Shown here piece after piece: positions 1 to 8,249 of a stretch of 56,700 bases of DNA. Positions within the stretch are counted from its first letter, which is position 1. Each line of letters opens with the position of its first letter. The notes under the pieces are model-generated. The model was not told where the DNA came from. It worked only from the letters and a program-made list of their open reading frames with translations, and made no database searches. Source of the stretch: an uncultured Archangium sp. (lineage in GTDB: Bacteria; Myxococcota; Myxococcia; Myxococcales; Myxococcaceae); assembly GCA_903905455.1 (NCBI GenBank), contig CAIVGN010000065.1:1-56700 (forward strand), written 5' to 3'. A program made the translations under genes and the position numbers.

Positions 1-265
1 CGAGCTGGCGCAGGTCGAGCTCGAGGTGTTCGCCGAGCGCACCCCGCTGGATCTCGCGGCCCGCGGCGCCCCCGGGGGGTCCATCTACGGCTTCCTCCCG
101 CACGGGAAGTTCGGGCCCTTCCGCCGCCCGCACCTCACGGGCCGAGATCGCGGCGTGTTCTTCGCAGGTGGGGGCACGCACCCCGGCGGCGGCGTTCCGC
201 TGGTGATGCTCTCGGGGCACTTCGCGGCGGGCCTCGCGCACGCGCACCTCGGAGGTGCCTCGTGA
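1..265 (+). CDS. Carotenoid desaturase (CrtD/CrtI family), C-terminal fragment
   Basis: This is the end of a gene that begins before the window; it reads in frame 2 and stops with TGA at 263-265. The visible ~87 residues end with GGGTHPGGGVPLVMLSG. That is the C-terminal FAD-contacting signature of phytoene-desaturase-type flavoproteins, where it marks the last part of the dinucleotide-binding fold. The following gene is a CrtC-type hydratase, started by a GTGA overlap. In myxobacterial carotenoid operons the desaturase next to crtC is usually CrtD, acting on hydroxylated neurosporene or lycopene. The choice of CrtD over CrtI is inference from position, because the substrate-determining N-terminal part is outside the window. 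Confidence 0.85.
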   Translation, partial: ELAQVELEVFAERTPLDLAARGAPGGSIYGFLPHGKFGPFRRPHLTGRDRGVFFAGGGTHPGGGVPLVMLSGHFAAGLAHAHLGGAS

Positions 266-1173
266 ACCGCATCCAGCTCCCGGAGAAGAGCGGGGCCTAC
301 CGCTGGTACTACGTCGACGTGGCGGCGGGCGACTACACGGCCGTCTTCATCTTCATGATCGGCAGCATCTTCTCGGCGAAGTACTCGACCTCGCTGAAGA
401 AGGGCGGGCTCCCGCGGGAGCACGCCGCGGTGAACTTCGCGCTCTACGAGAAGGGCGTGCGGTGCCAGTGGGTGCTCACGGAGTACGCGAAGGTCGCCGT
501 GTCCGACGACGCGCGCACGCTGTCCATCGGCGACTCGTGGCTGCACTACGAAGACGGCCGCCTGGTGGTGGAGATCAAGGACAAGACGACGCCCTTCATG
601 ATGACTGGCTGGGGCTCGCCCACGAAGGTGCGCCTCGAGTTCACCCCCGAGGGCCCCACCCACGACGAGATCGAGCTGGTGCCCGGCCTCTCGCACCGCT
701 GGCGCCCCATCGCCGCGCGCGGCCGGGCCACGGTGCGCCTCGAGAACCAGGACCTCACGCTCGAGGGCCGCGGGTACCACGACGGCAACCACGGCGACGT
801 GCCGCTGGGTTCGGATCTCAAGGGCTGGGAGTGGATCCGCGTGCACCGCCCGGACTTCACCGAGATCACCTACCGCCCGTGGGCGGACGTTCCCGCGAGG
901 CAGGTGCACATCACCGCCGACACCGCGCAGAGCCGCGGGCTGATCCTTCCGGCCGCCGAGACCACCCGCACCACCTGGGGCCTGCGCGTGCCCCGCGCGC
1001 TCGGGTTGCCGGGCGAGCCCATGCTGCTCGAGTCGTCACCGTTCTACGCCCGCGCCGAGACCGTCGAGGGCCCGAGCCACGCGCTGGGCGAGGTGGCTGA
1101 CTTTCATCGCTTTCACAGCCCTGGCGTGCGGTGGATGGCGAACTTCAAGACTCGCAACGGGAGCGCGGCATGA
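262..1173 (+). CDS. crtC: Carotenoid 1,2-hydratase (CrtC, hydroxyneurosporene synthase family)
   Basis: This 303-residue protein matches the CrtC family in length and in its opening region (YRWYYVDV...GDYTAVFIFMIG, roughly residues 13-36). CrtC adds water across the terminal 1,2 double bond of an acyclic carotene and leaves a tertiary hydroxyl group. The GTG start at 262 overlaps the stop of the desaturase, and the ATGA at the far end overlaps the next gene, so it lies inside a translationally coupled operon. The hydroxyl it makes is the natural attachment point for the sugar that the downstream glycosyltransferase would add. Family assignment is by motif recognition; the exact substrate (neurosporene, lycopene or torulene-like end) cannot be read from sequence. 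Confidence 0.88.
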   Translation: MNRIQLPEKSGAYRWYYVDVAAGDYTAVFIFMIGSIFSAKYSTSLKKGGLPREHAAVNFALYEKGVRCQWVLTEYAKVAVSDDARTLSIGDSWLHYEDGRLVVEIKDKTTPFMMTGWGSPTKVRLEFTPEGPTHDEIELVPGLSHRWRPIAARGRATVRLENQDLTLEGRGYHDGNHGDVPLGSDLKGWEWIRVHRPDFTEITYRPWADVPARQVHITADTAQSRGLILPAAETTRTTWGLRVPRALGLPGEPMLLESSPFYARAETVEGPSHALGEVADFHRFHSPGVRWMANFKTRNGSAA

Positions 1174-2261
1174 GCTGGCTCATCACCCTCTGGGCAGTGT
1201 TCGCCGGCGGCTTCACCTGGGTCGCCGTGTTCCGGCTCCTCAAGCAGGACCGCGCCGAGTCGAAGCGCGCGCGGCTCAAGCGCCGCCCCCACGTGCTGCT
1301 GCTGCGGCCGGTGGACGCCCCGACGCCGCTCGAGCTCTCGAACCTCGACTCGCCCATCGACTACTCGGGCCAGCTCTCTCACGTGGTGCTCTCTCCGTTC
1401 CGCCCGCGGCTGCAGTCGGCGAACGTGCGCTGGCTCCCCTCGGATCCGCTCACCCGCAACCGCAAGGTCGGCCACCTGGCCTACGCGCTGGCGACCCTCA
1501 CCCGAGCGCGCGACACGGTGGTGCTGTGCGTCGACGCCGACGTGCGGGTGGACGGCGCGCTGGTGGCCTCCCTGGTCGACGCCCTGCAGGACGGCGCCTC
1601 GCTCGCCTCGGCCGCGCCCCGGCCGGAGGTCATCGACACCCTCGCGGGCCGCTGCAACCGTGGGCTGCTGGTGCAGTCGCATCACAGCTTCGAGGCGCTC
1701 GACGTGATGAGCGCCGGCGCCAAGGCCATCTGCGGCAAGGCCATCGCGCTGTCGTCGACCGCGGCCGCCGAGCTGGTGCTGCTCGCCGACTGCATCGGCG
1801 AGGATCTCGAGCTGTCCCAGGTGCTCTTCGAGCGCGGCCTCCCGGTGACGCTCGCCTCGGCCCCGGCCCACATGCCCCAGGCGAGCACCGGCACGCTCAA
1901 GCCCGTGGTCGAGCGCTTCACCCGGTGGATGCAGGTGCTCCGCGCGCACCGGCCGGCGTTGTTCCCCTCGGTGCCGCTGTTCTTCGCCCCCACGCCGCTG
2001 CTCATGGTGCTGGCGTCGATCTCCGCCACGCCGCAGGTCGCCCTCGCGTTGTGCTTCCTGGTCGCCGCGCGCATCACGCTCGCCAACCGCCTCGATCGCC
2101 GCCCGGGCCTGCGCTTCGAGTGGCTGCTGGCCGAGGTGCTGCTCTTCGCGTGCTGGTTCGAGGCGCTGCGCGTGGGTCGCACGGTGACCTGGCGCGGGCG
2201 TCGCTTCTCGTTGGTCGAGGGTGGCCGCATGGTGGCCGCGCCGTCCGAAGGAGGTGCCTGA
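1170..2261 (+). CDS. Membrane glycosyltransferase, GT2/GT21-like, probable carotenoid glycosyltransferase
   Basis: The 363-residue protein has an N-terminal membrane segment (ITLWAVFAGGFTWVAVF), a nucleotide-sugar domain with the metal-binding triplet in VVLCVDADVRVDG near residue 120, and hydrophobic segments near the C-terminus. This is the ceramide-glucosyltransferase/HpnI type of GT2 architecture. The ATG at 1170 was chosen because it overlaps the crtC stop (ATGA); the frame is open further upstream inside crtC but that has no support. Lying between a carotenoid hydratase and an acyltransferase, it probably glycosylates the tertiary hydroxyl made by CrtC, as CruC does in green sulfur bacteria. 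Myxobacterial carotenoids are known as glucoside fatty-acid esters. The enzyme class is fairly sure; the substrate is inferred from context. Confidence 0.72.
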   Translation: MSWLITLWAVFAGGFTWVAVFRLLKQDRAESKRARLKRRPHVLLLRPVDAPTPLELSNLDSPIDYSGQLSHVVLSPFRPRLQSANVRWLPSDPLTRNRKVGHLAYALATLTRARDTVVLCVDADVRVDGALVASLVDALQDGASLASAAPRPEVIDTLAGRCNRGLLVQSHHSFEALDVMSAGAKAICGKAIALSSTAAAELVLLADCIGEDLELSQVLFERGLPVTLASAPAHMPQASTGTLKPVVERFTRWMQVLRAHRPALFPSVPLFFAPTPLLMVLASISATPQVALALCFLVAARITLANRLDRRPGLRFEWLLAEVLLFACWFEALRVGRTVTWRGRRFSLVEGGRMVAAPSEGGA

Positions 2262-2980
2262 TGATCCGCGACCAGAAGGGCGGGCTCTTCACCTGGCTGC
2301 TCGACCGCTACATCCACCGCAAGCTGCAGGGCGCGTTTCGCGGGGTCTGGGTGCGCGGCGCGTTCCCCTCGGCCGAGGGCGGCCTCATCGCCTACTTCAA
2401 CCACTCGAGCTTCTGGGACGGCTTCATCGCCCAGCAGTTGACCGAGCTCGCCGGCTGGAACGGCTTCGCGATGATGGAGGAGGAGAACCTCGCGAAGTAC
2501 CGCTTCCACACCCGCATCGGCGCGTTCGGCGTGCGGCGCGGCGACGCGAAGAGCGCCATGGCTTCGATCCGCTACGCGCGCGAGGTGCTCCAGCGCCCGA
2601 AGGCTGCGCTGGTCATCTTCCCCGAGGGCGAGATCCACGCGGGGCAGGGACCGCTGGGCACGCTGCAGCGAGGCATCGAGGTGTTGGCCCGCGCGTCGAA
2701 GGTGCGCAGCGTGCCCATCGCGGTGCGCTATGCGTTCCTCGAGCATGAGCACCCCGACGTGTTGATCGAGATCGGCACGCCGCACGCGCCGGGCCCGTTG
2801 GCGGACTTCGAGCAGGGCCTGGGCGAGACGTACGCGCGCGTGCTGTCGGCGCGCTCGGTCGAAGGTTTCAGGCGCATCGTGCGAGGTCGCACGAGCGTGC
2901 AGGAGCGCTGGGATTCGGTGCGCAGGTTGCCCGCGGCGTCTGGCAGTTCAGTCGTGACCTCGGGAGCAGTCGACCGCTGA
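2261..2980 (+). CDS. PlsC-type (1-acylglycerol-3-phosphate) acyltransferase, probable carotenoid-glycoside acyltransferase
   Basis: This 239-residue protein shows the acyltransferase block I motif NHxxxxD as NHSSFWD (about residue 47) and a block III-like FPEGEIHAG (about residue 127). Both are diagnostic of the PlsC/LPLAT superfamily that moves acyl groups from acyl-CoA or acyl-ACP onto a hydroxyl. The ATG at 2261 has a strong ribosome site (GAAGGAGGTG) and overlaps the previous stop. By position it would esterify the sugar on the carotenoid, the role of CruD in Chlorobaculum. It could instead be an ordinary phospholipid acyltransferase that happens to sit here. The family is clear from motifs; the substrate is inference. 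Confidence 0.75.
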   Translation: MIRDQKGGLFTWLLDRYIHRKLQGAFRGVWVRGAFPSAEGGLIAYFNHSSFWDGFIAQQLTELAGWNGFAMMEEENLAKYRFHTRIGAFGVRRGDAKSAMASIRYAREVLQRPKAALVIFPEGEIHAGQGPLGTLQRGIEVLARASKVRSVPIAVRYAFLEHEHPDVLIEIGTPHAPGPLADFEQGLGETYARVLSARSVEGFRRIVRGRTSVQERWDSVRRLPAASGSSVVTSGAVDR

Positions 2981-3879
2981 TGGAACGTACCTACCGCATC
3001 CACATTGCCTCGGAGATGACCGGCGTCAGCGAGGGGCTCATCCGCGCCTGGGAGCGTCGCTACGGCGTGCTCAAGCCGCGGCGCACCCCGTCGGGTTACC
3101 GGGCCTACACCCAGGGCGACATCGAGGTGCTCAAGCGCCTGAAGAAGCTCACCGAAGAAGGCGTGTCCATCGCCGAGGCGGTGCGGCTGCTGCCGCAGAT
3201 CAAGAAAGAAGCGAAGGACCACCTCGAGGCGCAGGAGTCACCGCGCATCGCTCCGGCTGCCGAGCAGTACGGGCGCTGGCGCCAGGAGGTGCTGGTGGCC
3301 GCCGAGCGGCTCGATCAGCAGGTCATCGAGCGCGTGCTCGACGAGGCCATGGCCTCGCTGCCCCCGGTGGCCTTCTTCGACGACGTGCTGATGCCGCTGC
3401 AGCGCGAGGTCGGCGAGCGTTGGCACGCGGGGCAGATGACCATCGCCGAGGAGCACCTGGTCACCCAGGCTGCGCGGCAGCGGGTGCTCACCCTGCTGCA
3501 CCAGGCGCCGAAGCGGGCCCGGGCGCACGTGGTCTGTGCCTGCTTCCCCCACGAAGATCACGAGCTGGGCCTGATGGGCGTGGCCCTGCGTTTCCGCCAC
3601 GCGGGTTGGCGGGTGACCTTCCTGGGCGCGCGCACGCCGGCCGAGCACCTCGCCCGGGTCGCGCGCATGTTGTCGCCGGAGCTCATCGCGCTGTCCTCGG
3701 TCGGGGAGCCCGACGAGGCCGCGTTCCGCAAGACGCTGCAGCAGATCATGACGGAGCTGCCCGCGGGCTCGAAGGTCGTCGTGGGCGGCGCCTCCGGCCT
3801 CCAGCACCACGAGGCGGTGGTGGCGCTCGGCGCCCAGTCCGTGGCCTCGGCCGAAGAGTGGGAGAAGCTGCTCGCCTGA
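2980..3879 (+). CDS. carH: CarH/CarA-type cobalamin-dependent MerR repressor (light sensor)
   Basis: The 299 residues divide into a MerR winged helix (1-72, with the RAWERRYGVLKP recognition region), a four-helix cap, and a Rossmann B12-binding domain. Key residues are visible: W148-x9-E158-H159 over the upper face of the cofactor, and E192-x-H194-x-x-G197 carrying the lower axial histidine. H149 directly follows the tryptophan, the position that in Thermus CarH becomes the second ligand after light. In Myxococcus xanthus carA and carH close the carB operon and repress it in the dark; AdoCbl-bound CarH tetramers fall apart in light. Only one paralogue is present here, and the retained ligands favour a CarH-like, B12-using protein. 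The start overlaps the acyltransferase stop. Its operator, expected upstream of the operon, is outside the window. Confidence 0.85.
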   Translation: MERTYRIHIASEMTGVSEGLIRAWERRYGVLKPRRTPSGYRAYTQGDIEVLKRLKKLTEEGVSIAEAVRLLPQIKKEAKDHLEAQESPRIAPAAEQYGRWRQEVLVAAERLDQQVIERVLDEAMASLPPVAFFDDVLMPLQREVGERWHAGQMTIAEEHLVTQAARQRVLTLLHQAPKRARAHVVCACFPHEDHELGLMGVALRFRHAGWRVTFLGARTPAEHLARVARMLSPELIALSSVGEPDEAAFRKTLQQIMTELPAGSKVVVGGASGLQHHEAVVALGAQSVASAEEWEKLLA

Positions 3880-3906
3880 GGGCGACTTTGCATAAGGTGC
3901 CCGCCC

Positions 3907-5001
3907 ATGAACCACCGTGTCGTGGCGGTTGCCGTGCTGTCCCTGTTCGTCTCGTGCTTCATCGGCACGCTGGCCTTCGGCGCGCTGACCTTCATCGAGA
4001 AGGTCCGCGAGTCCGTGGCGATGAACGCCGACCCGTCGCCGCCGCCCGAGCCTGACGCCCCGCCGCAGGCGACGCCTGAAGAGCCGGCGCAAGAGGAACC
4101 CGACCAGCCGCCCGCGGAGGCGACGGAGCCGACCGAGGCCTACGCGGCGCCGCTCATCGCCACGGCCCAGTTCGCCGTCTTTCACCTCGAGCGCGCGAAG
4201 GTCGACCCGTGGAAGGCGCTGCAGAAGGCGGTGAAGGGCACGAAGCTCGAGGCCTTCCAGGGCGAGGCGCCGCTCACCGCGAATCCCCCCTACGTGGTGC
4301 TCCGCGAGCTGCCGATCGCCGACTACGCGGTGATCGTCGGCCCGGCGCTCGACGAGGCGCGGGTATCCCCGGCGGTGAAGAAGGCGCTCCCGCGGGCGCG
4401 TGCGGCGACGGTGATTGACGTGGTCCTTCCGCTCCACGACGCGTCACTGCGGGAGGTCTCGAAGGCGATGGCGGCCCTGGTCGCGGCGACGGGCGGCGTG
4501 GTGTGGGACGAGGAGTGCCAGGAGTATTACGACCTCGCCACGTGGAACGAGCGCCGCGTCGCGAGCTGGGAGAACGCGGTGCCCGAGGCGACGATGCACT
4601 ACGTCGTCCACGAAGACTCGAATGACCGGGGCGTCGACTTCAAGACCGCCGGCCTCTCGCACCTCGGCCTGCCCGAGCTGGCGCTCAACCACGTGCCCGT
4701 CGCGCTCAAGGACCAGGGCCTGTGGTTGCTGCACCTCGTGGCTCAGTTGCTGTTCGAGGGCGGCACTTCGGCCGACCCGGGCCCGATGCTGGTGCGGCTG
4801 GAGGACGTGAAGCACGGAGGCCAGCGCGGCCTGGTGGAAGCGGAGCTGCTGGCGGGCGCCACCCGCGAAGCCGACGTGGTGCTGGCGGGCGCGCACGACG
4901 GCAAGCGCCCGGTGCTGGAGATCACCTTCCCGGGGAACACCGCCGTGGCCGGGCGCGCGCAGAAGGTGCTCGGCTCCTTCTTCGGCACCGCCGAAGAGTG
5001 A
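3907..5001 (+). CDS. Hypothetical membrane-anchored protein with Pro/Glu-rich linker
   Basis: I do not recognise a family. The 364 residues begin with a hydrophobic segment (about 5-31) that looks like a signal anchor, followed by an acidic proline-rich linker (about 42-80, repeated PPPEPD/EEPDQPP). A globular domain of ~280 residues then predicts outside the cytoplasm. That domain has a VVWDEECQEYYDLATWN stretch (about residue 200) but no catalytic motif I can name. It lies 27 bp after the carH-like gene, so it could be co-transcribed with the carotenoid operon, although the gap is larger than the overlaps inside that operon. No function is assigned. Confidence 0.7.
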   Translation: MNHRVVAVAVLSLFVSCFIGTLAFGALTFIEKVRESVAMNADPSPPPEPDAPPQATPEEPAQEEPDQPPAEATEPTEAYAAPLIATAQFAVFHLERAKVDPWKALQKAVKGTKLEAFQGEAPLTANPPYVVLRELPIADYAVIVGPALDEARVSPAVKKALPRARAATVIDVVLPLHDASLREVSKAMAALVAATGGVVWDEECQEYYDLATWNERRVASWENAVPEATMHYVVHEDSNDRGVDFKTAGLSHLGLPELALNHVPVALKDQGLWLLHLVAQLLFEGGTSADPGPMLVRLEDVKHGGQRGLVEAELLAGATREADVVLAGAHDGKRPVLEITFPGNTAVAGRAQKVLGSFFGTAEE

Positions 5002-5005
5002 ACGC

Positions 5006-5392
5006 TCAGCGGCAGGCGAGCCCGGCGTCGGCGAGCGCGCAGCTGGTGGGCGCGGTGCACGAGACGACTGCGTGCAGCCCGCCGTCGCTGCACAACAAGA
5101 TGTTGGCCCCGCCGTCGGGGTCGCAGCGCACCTTGCCCTCGGAGGTCGGCGCGCAGTGATCGCCCACGGAGTTGCCCGAGGTGTCGCAGTCGGCGGTGTC
5201 GTTGACGATCGAGCACCCGCGGGTGCCGTGGCAGTCGGCGTAGAGCTGGTAGCCGCCGTCGAGGCACTGCAGCAGCCGCGGCGCCTCGCTGTCGCAGCGC
5301 CCGGCCAGCTCCGTGGTGCAGGGGCCGCCGAGCGTCGGGTCCACGGGGGCAGGGCAACCGAGCAACATGAGGGCGAAGAGAGTCCAGCGCAT
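5006..5392 (-). CDS. Small cysteine-containing lipoprotein, unknown function
   Basis: About 128 residues starting from ATG at 5392; a GTG three codons upstream (5401) is possible. The N-terminus is a short lipoprotein signal peptide ending in LMLLGC, so the cysteine would be lipidated and the protein anchored in the envelope. The mature part has about ten cysteines in Cx(n)C spacing and two short DGG turns (LLQCLDGGYQ and LLCSDGGLH) in what look like two related halves, each reading xxLLxCxDGGxxxxxxC. This pattern is common in small myxobacterial lipoproteins of unknown role. It converges on the preceding gene with a 4-bp gap and is divergent from the aro operon with about 41 bp between. Confidence 0.6.
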   Translation of the reverse strand: MRWTLFALMLLGCPAPVDPTLGGPCTTELAGRCDSEAPRLLQCLDGGYQLYADCHGTRGCSIVNDTADCDTSGNSVGDHCAPTSEGKVRCDPDGGANILLCSDGGLHAVVSCTAPTSCALADAGLACR

Positions 5393-5433
5393 GGCGCGCA
5401 CGCTAGGCCATTGGGCCGCTATACAGAGGCCCC

Positions 5434-7215
5434 GTGACGTTGCTCGATGAGGTCGATCCCCGGCTCCAGCCTGTCCTCCGTGCCGAGTGGGAGCGTCGGC
5501 GGGGCGAGCGCGTCGAGGGGCTCCCGTGCGACGTGACGGTGGTGCTCGCCGGCCACCGCGCCGCCGGCAAGACCTCGCTGCTGCCTCACGTGGCGAAGGC
5601 CCTGTCCCGCGTGGGCGTCGACCTCGACCAGGAGCTGGTGCGACGCCACGGCCGCGACATCAAGGAATGGGTCGAGGCCGATCTGCGCGACTTCCGCTCG
5701 GCCGAGCGCGCGGTGTTCAACTCGTTGCCCACGGGCCTGGTGGTCTCGGTCGGCGGGGGCTTCCTCTCGAACCACGCCGAGCTGCTGCGCGGCTGCCTCA
5801 CGGTCGAGGTGCCCATCAGCTTCGAGACCTACGTCGAGCGCCTCGAGAACGACCCCACCCGCGGGCGGCTCCGGCCCGAGCTCAGCCTGGAAGAGGAGCT
5901 GCGGGAGATCTACTCGGAGCGCGAGTTCCGTCACGCGGCGGCGCGGCCCCTGTCGCTCATCGACTTCATGCTCAAGCTGGTGCGGGGGCGCCGCGCGCGG
6001 CGGGTGGTGACCTTGCCGCCCCACCAGCCGGTCGACGTCTTCGCCTGGCGGGCGCGCCACGCCGGGGCCGAGTTGCTCGAGATCCGCAGCGATCTCCACC
6101 CCCCCGAGATGGACCTGCTGGCCGCCTCACGGGCGCTGCCGCTGCTGGTCGCGCGGCGTACCCCCACGCTGCCCGATGCCTGGCGCGTGCTGGCGACGCT
6201 CATCGACGAACCCCTCGAGGGCCAGGCCACGCCGGCCATGGTCCGCTCGTTCCACAGCGAGCGCCCGCTGCGCACCCACGACGCGCTCGCGCTGTGGGAC
6301 CACGTAGCGCCGGGGTCTCGCGTGAAGCACGTGGAGCCGCTGGGCTCGCCTTCCGACTTCCCCCGCCTGCTCGAGACGCAGCGCGCGCTCATCGAGCGCT
6401 TCGGCGCGGAGTCAGTCACCGTGCTCGCCACCGGGCCCCTGGCGCTCCCGTTTCGCGCCGTGCTCGCGCAGCGCAACGCCCTCGACTACCTCGCGCTCGA
6501 CCGGGCCTGGGTCGCGGCGCCGGGGCAACGGCTGCTCGCCGACGCGGTGCGGGAAGCACGCTTTGCCCAGGTCGATGGGCGCACGCGGCGCCTGGGCATT
6601 CTCGGCGGCTCGCTGGGGCACTCGCGCAGCCCGCGCCTTCACCAGCAGCCGTTCGATCGCATCGAGCTGCCGGTCGACGCCCCACTCGGCGAGCTCCTCG
6701 CCGCGTTGCTGCCGCACTACCGCGGCTTCGCGGTCACCAACCCCTTCAAGAAGCCCGTGGCGCAGTGGCTCTCGAGCGAGCTGGCCGCGGTGAACACGCT
6801 GACGCGCGGCCAGCAGACGTGGTCCGCCGACAACTCCGACGTCGCCGGGGCCGAGGCGGTGCTCGAGGTGCTCGCGCCGAACGGGGCGGTGACCGTGCTC
6901 GGCGACGGCGGCGTGACGGAGGCCGTGCGGCTCGCCGCCTCGAAGCGCCACCTGCAGCTCACCGTGCTCACCCGCGCCACGCTCACCCCGGAGCCGGTGC
7001 GCGGACCCGTGGTGTGGACCTGGCCTCCCGAGGTCGAGGTGCCCGAGGCGCTGCGCTTCGAGGGCGCACGCGTGGCGGTGGTCTCGTATGGGGCAGGCGC
7101 GCGGCGCATCGCGCGGGAGATTGAACGTCGGGGCGGCGAGGCGGTGCGCCTGGGGCCCCGCTGGTTCATCGCGCAGGCGCGGCGACAACGTGTGCTCTGG
7201 GAGTCGGCTTCATGA
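5434..7215 (+). CDS. Trifunctional shikimate-pathway enzyme: shikimate kinase - type I dehydroquinate dehydratase - shikimate dehydrogenase
   Basis: The 593-residue protein carries three enzymes in a row. Residues ~30-185 are shikimate kinase: P-loop GHRAAGKT (40-47), D63/D65, R88 in DFRSAER, GGG 107-109. Residues ~195-375 resemble type I 3-dehydroquinate dehydratase: EIRSD 216-220, H274 in SFHSE, and a candidate Schiff-base lysine K298. Residues ~386-593 are a compact shikimate dehydrogenase: GGSLGHSRSP (391-400), K439 in VTNPFK, N454, D469, and a dinucleotide loop GDGGVTEA (490-497). The dehydrogenase part (~205 aa) is shorter than the usual ~270, so its activity deserves doubt. The GTG start at 5434 follows AGAGG. 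The gene leads an ATGA-coupled operon holding the other shikimate enzymes except DAHP synthase. Kinase and dehydrogenase are firm; the dehydratase rests on short motifs. Confidence 0.82.
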   Translation: MTLLDEVDPRLQPVLRAEWERRRGERVEGLPCDVTVVLAGHRAAGKTSLLPHVAKALSRVGVDLDQELVRRHGRDIKEWVEADLRDFRSAERAVFNSLPTGLVVSVGGGFLSNHAELLRGCLTVEVPISFETYVERLENDPTRGRLRPELSLEEELREIYSEREFRHAAARPLSLIDFMLKLVRGRRARRVVTLPPHQPVDVFAWRARHAGAELLEIRSDLHPPEMDLLAASRALPLLVARRTPTLPDAWRVLATLIDEPLEGQATPAMVRSFHSERPLRTHDALALWDHVAPGSRVKHVEPLGSPSDFPRLLETQRALIERFGAESVTVLATGPLALPFRAVLAQRNALDYLALDRAWVAAPGQRLLADAVREARFAQVDGRTRRLGILGGSLGHSRSPRLHQQPFDRIELPVDAPLGELLAALLPHYRGFAVTNPFKKPVAQWLSSELAAVNTLTRGQQTWSADNSDVAGAEAVLEVLAPNGAVTVLGDGGVTEAVRLAASKRHLQLTVLTRATLTPEPVRGPVVWTWPPEVEVPEALRFEGARVAVVSYGAGARRIAREIERRGGEAVRLGPRWFIAQARRQRVLWESAS

Positions 7216-8249
7216 ACACCTTCGGCGAGCTCTTTCGCGTCACCACCTTCGGCGAGAGCCATGGCCCTGCGCTCGGCGCCCTCATCGACGGGTGCCCCGC
7301 GGGCGTCCCCCTGACGCGCGAGCAAGTGCAGCGCTCGCTCGACCGCCGCCGCCCGGGCCAGTCGGCCGTCACCACCGCGCGCGCCGAGGGTGACGTGGTC
7401 GAGCTGCTCTCCGGGGTCTACGAGGGCAAGACCCTGGGCACGCCCATCGCCGCCATGGTGCGCAACGTCGATCAACGCAGCCAGGACTACGCGCAGCTCG
7501 CGAAGGAAGACCGGCCCGGTCACGCCGACCGCGTGTGGCGCGAGCGCTTCGTGCACCGCGACCCGCGCGGCGGAGGTCGCACCAGTGGCCGAGAGACCCT
7601 GAGCCGCGTGATCGGTGGCGCGGTGGCCGAGGCGCTCCTCGCGCGTGAGGCGCCGGCCCTCGCCACCGTGGGGTGGGTGTCGCAGGTGGGCCCGTTGGTG
7701 CTGCCGCTCCCCTCGGCCGCGGTGACGCGCGCGCAGGTCGACGCGCACCCGACGCGCTGCCCCGACGCCGCGCTCGCCGCGCAGATGGAGGCGCTCATCC
7801 TCGACGCGAAGGGGAAGGGCGACAGCCTGGGCGGCGCGGTGACCATTCGGGTCGAAGGACTCCCGGTGGGGCTCGGCGAGCCGGTGTTCGGCAAGTTGAA
7901 GTCGCTGCTGGCGCACGCGGTGACCAGCATCGGCGCGGTGACCGGCGTGGTGTGGGGCCCCGATGATCTCGAGGCGCGGCTCAAGCTGCCCGGCACGCAG
8001 TTCCACGCGGTGCGCGCCGACGGCCGGCCCAGCGACGCCTACGGCGGCATCCAGGGCGGGCTCTCCAACGGTGAACCGCTGGTGCTGCGCGTGCTGTTCA
8101 AGCCCCCCGCGACGTTGACCGAGCACGCGAAGGCCGGCCGCCACGACCCCTGCATTCTCCCGCGCGCGGTCCCGGTGGTGGAGTCGATGGTCTCGATGGT
8201 GCTGGCGGATCTCTGGCTGCTCCAGCTCGCGAGGCCCCACCGCGCATGA
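7212..8249 (+). CDS. aroC: Chorismate synthase
   Basis: The 345-residue protein is a clear AroC, which converts 5-enolpyruvylshikimate-3-phosphate to chorismate with reduced FMN. Diagnostic stretches are TTFGESHGPALG near the N-terminus, RPGHAD (about residue 100), and GGGRTSGRETLSRVIGGA (about 117-134), the FMN and substrate loops of the family. Length is normal. The ATG overlaps the stop of the trifunctional gene and its own stop overlaps aroB, so all are translated from one message. Nothing looks damaged. Confidence 0.97.
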   Translation: MNTFGELFRVTTFGESHGPALGALIDGCPAGVPLTREQVQRSLDRRRPGQSAVTTARAEGDVVELLSGVYEGKTLGTPIAAMVRNVDQRSQDYAQLAKEDRPGHADRVWRERFVHRDPRGGGRTSGRETLSRVIGGAVAEALLAREAPALATVGWVSQVGPLVLPLPSAAVTRAQVDAHPTRCPDAALAAQMEALILDAKGKGDSLGGAVTIRVEGLPVGLGEPVFGKLKSLLAHAVTSIGAVTGVVWGPDDLEARLKLPGTQFHAVRADGRPSDAYGGIQGGLSNGEPLVLRVLFKPPATLTEHAKAGRHDPCILPRAVPVVESMVSMVLADLWLLQLARPHRA

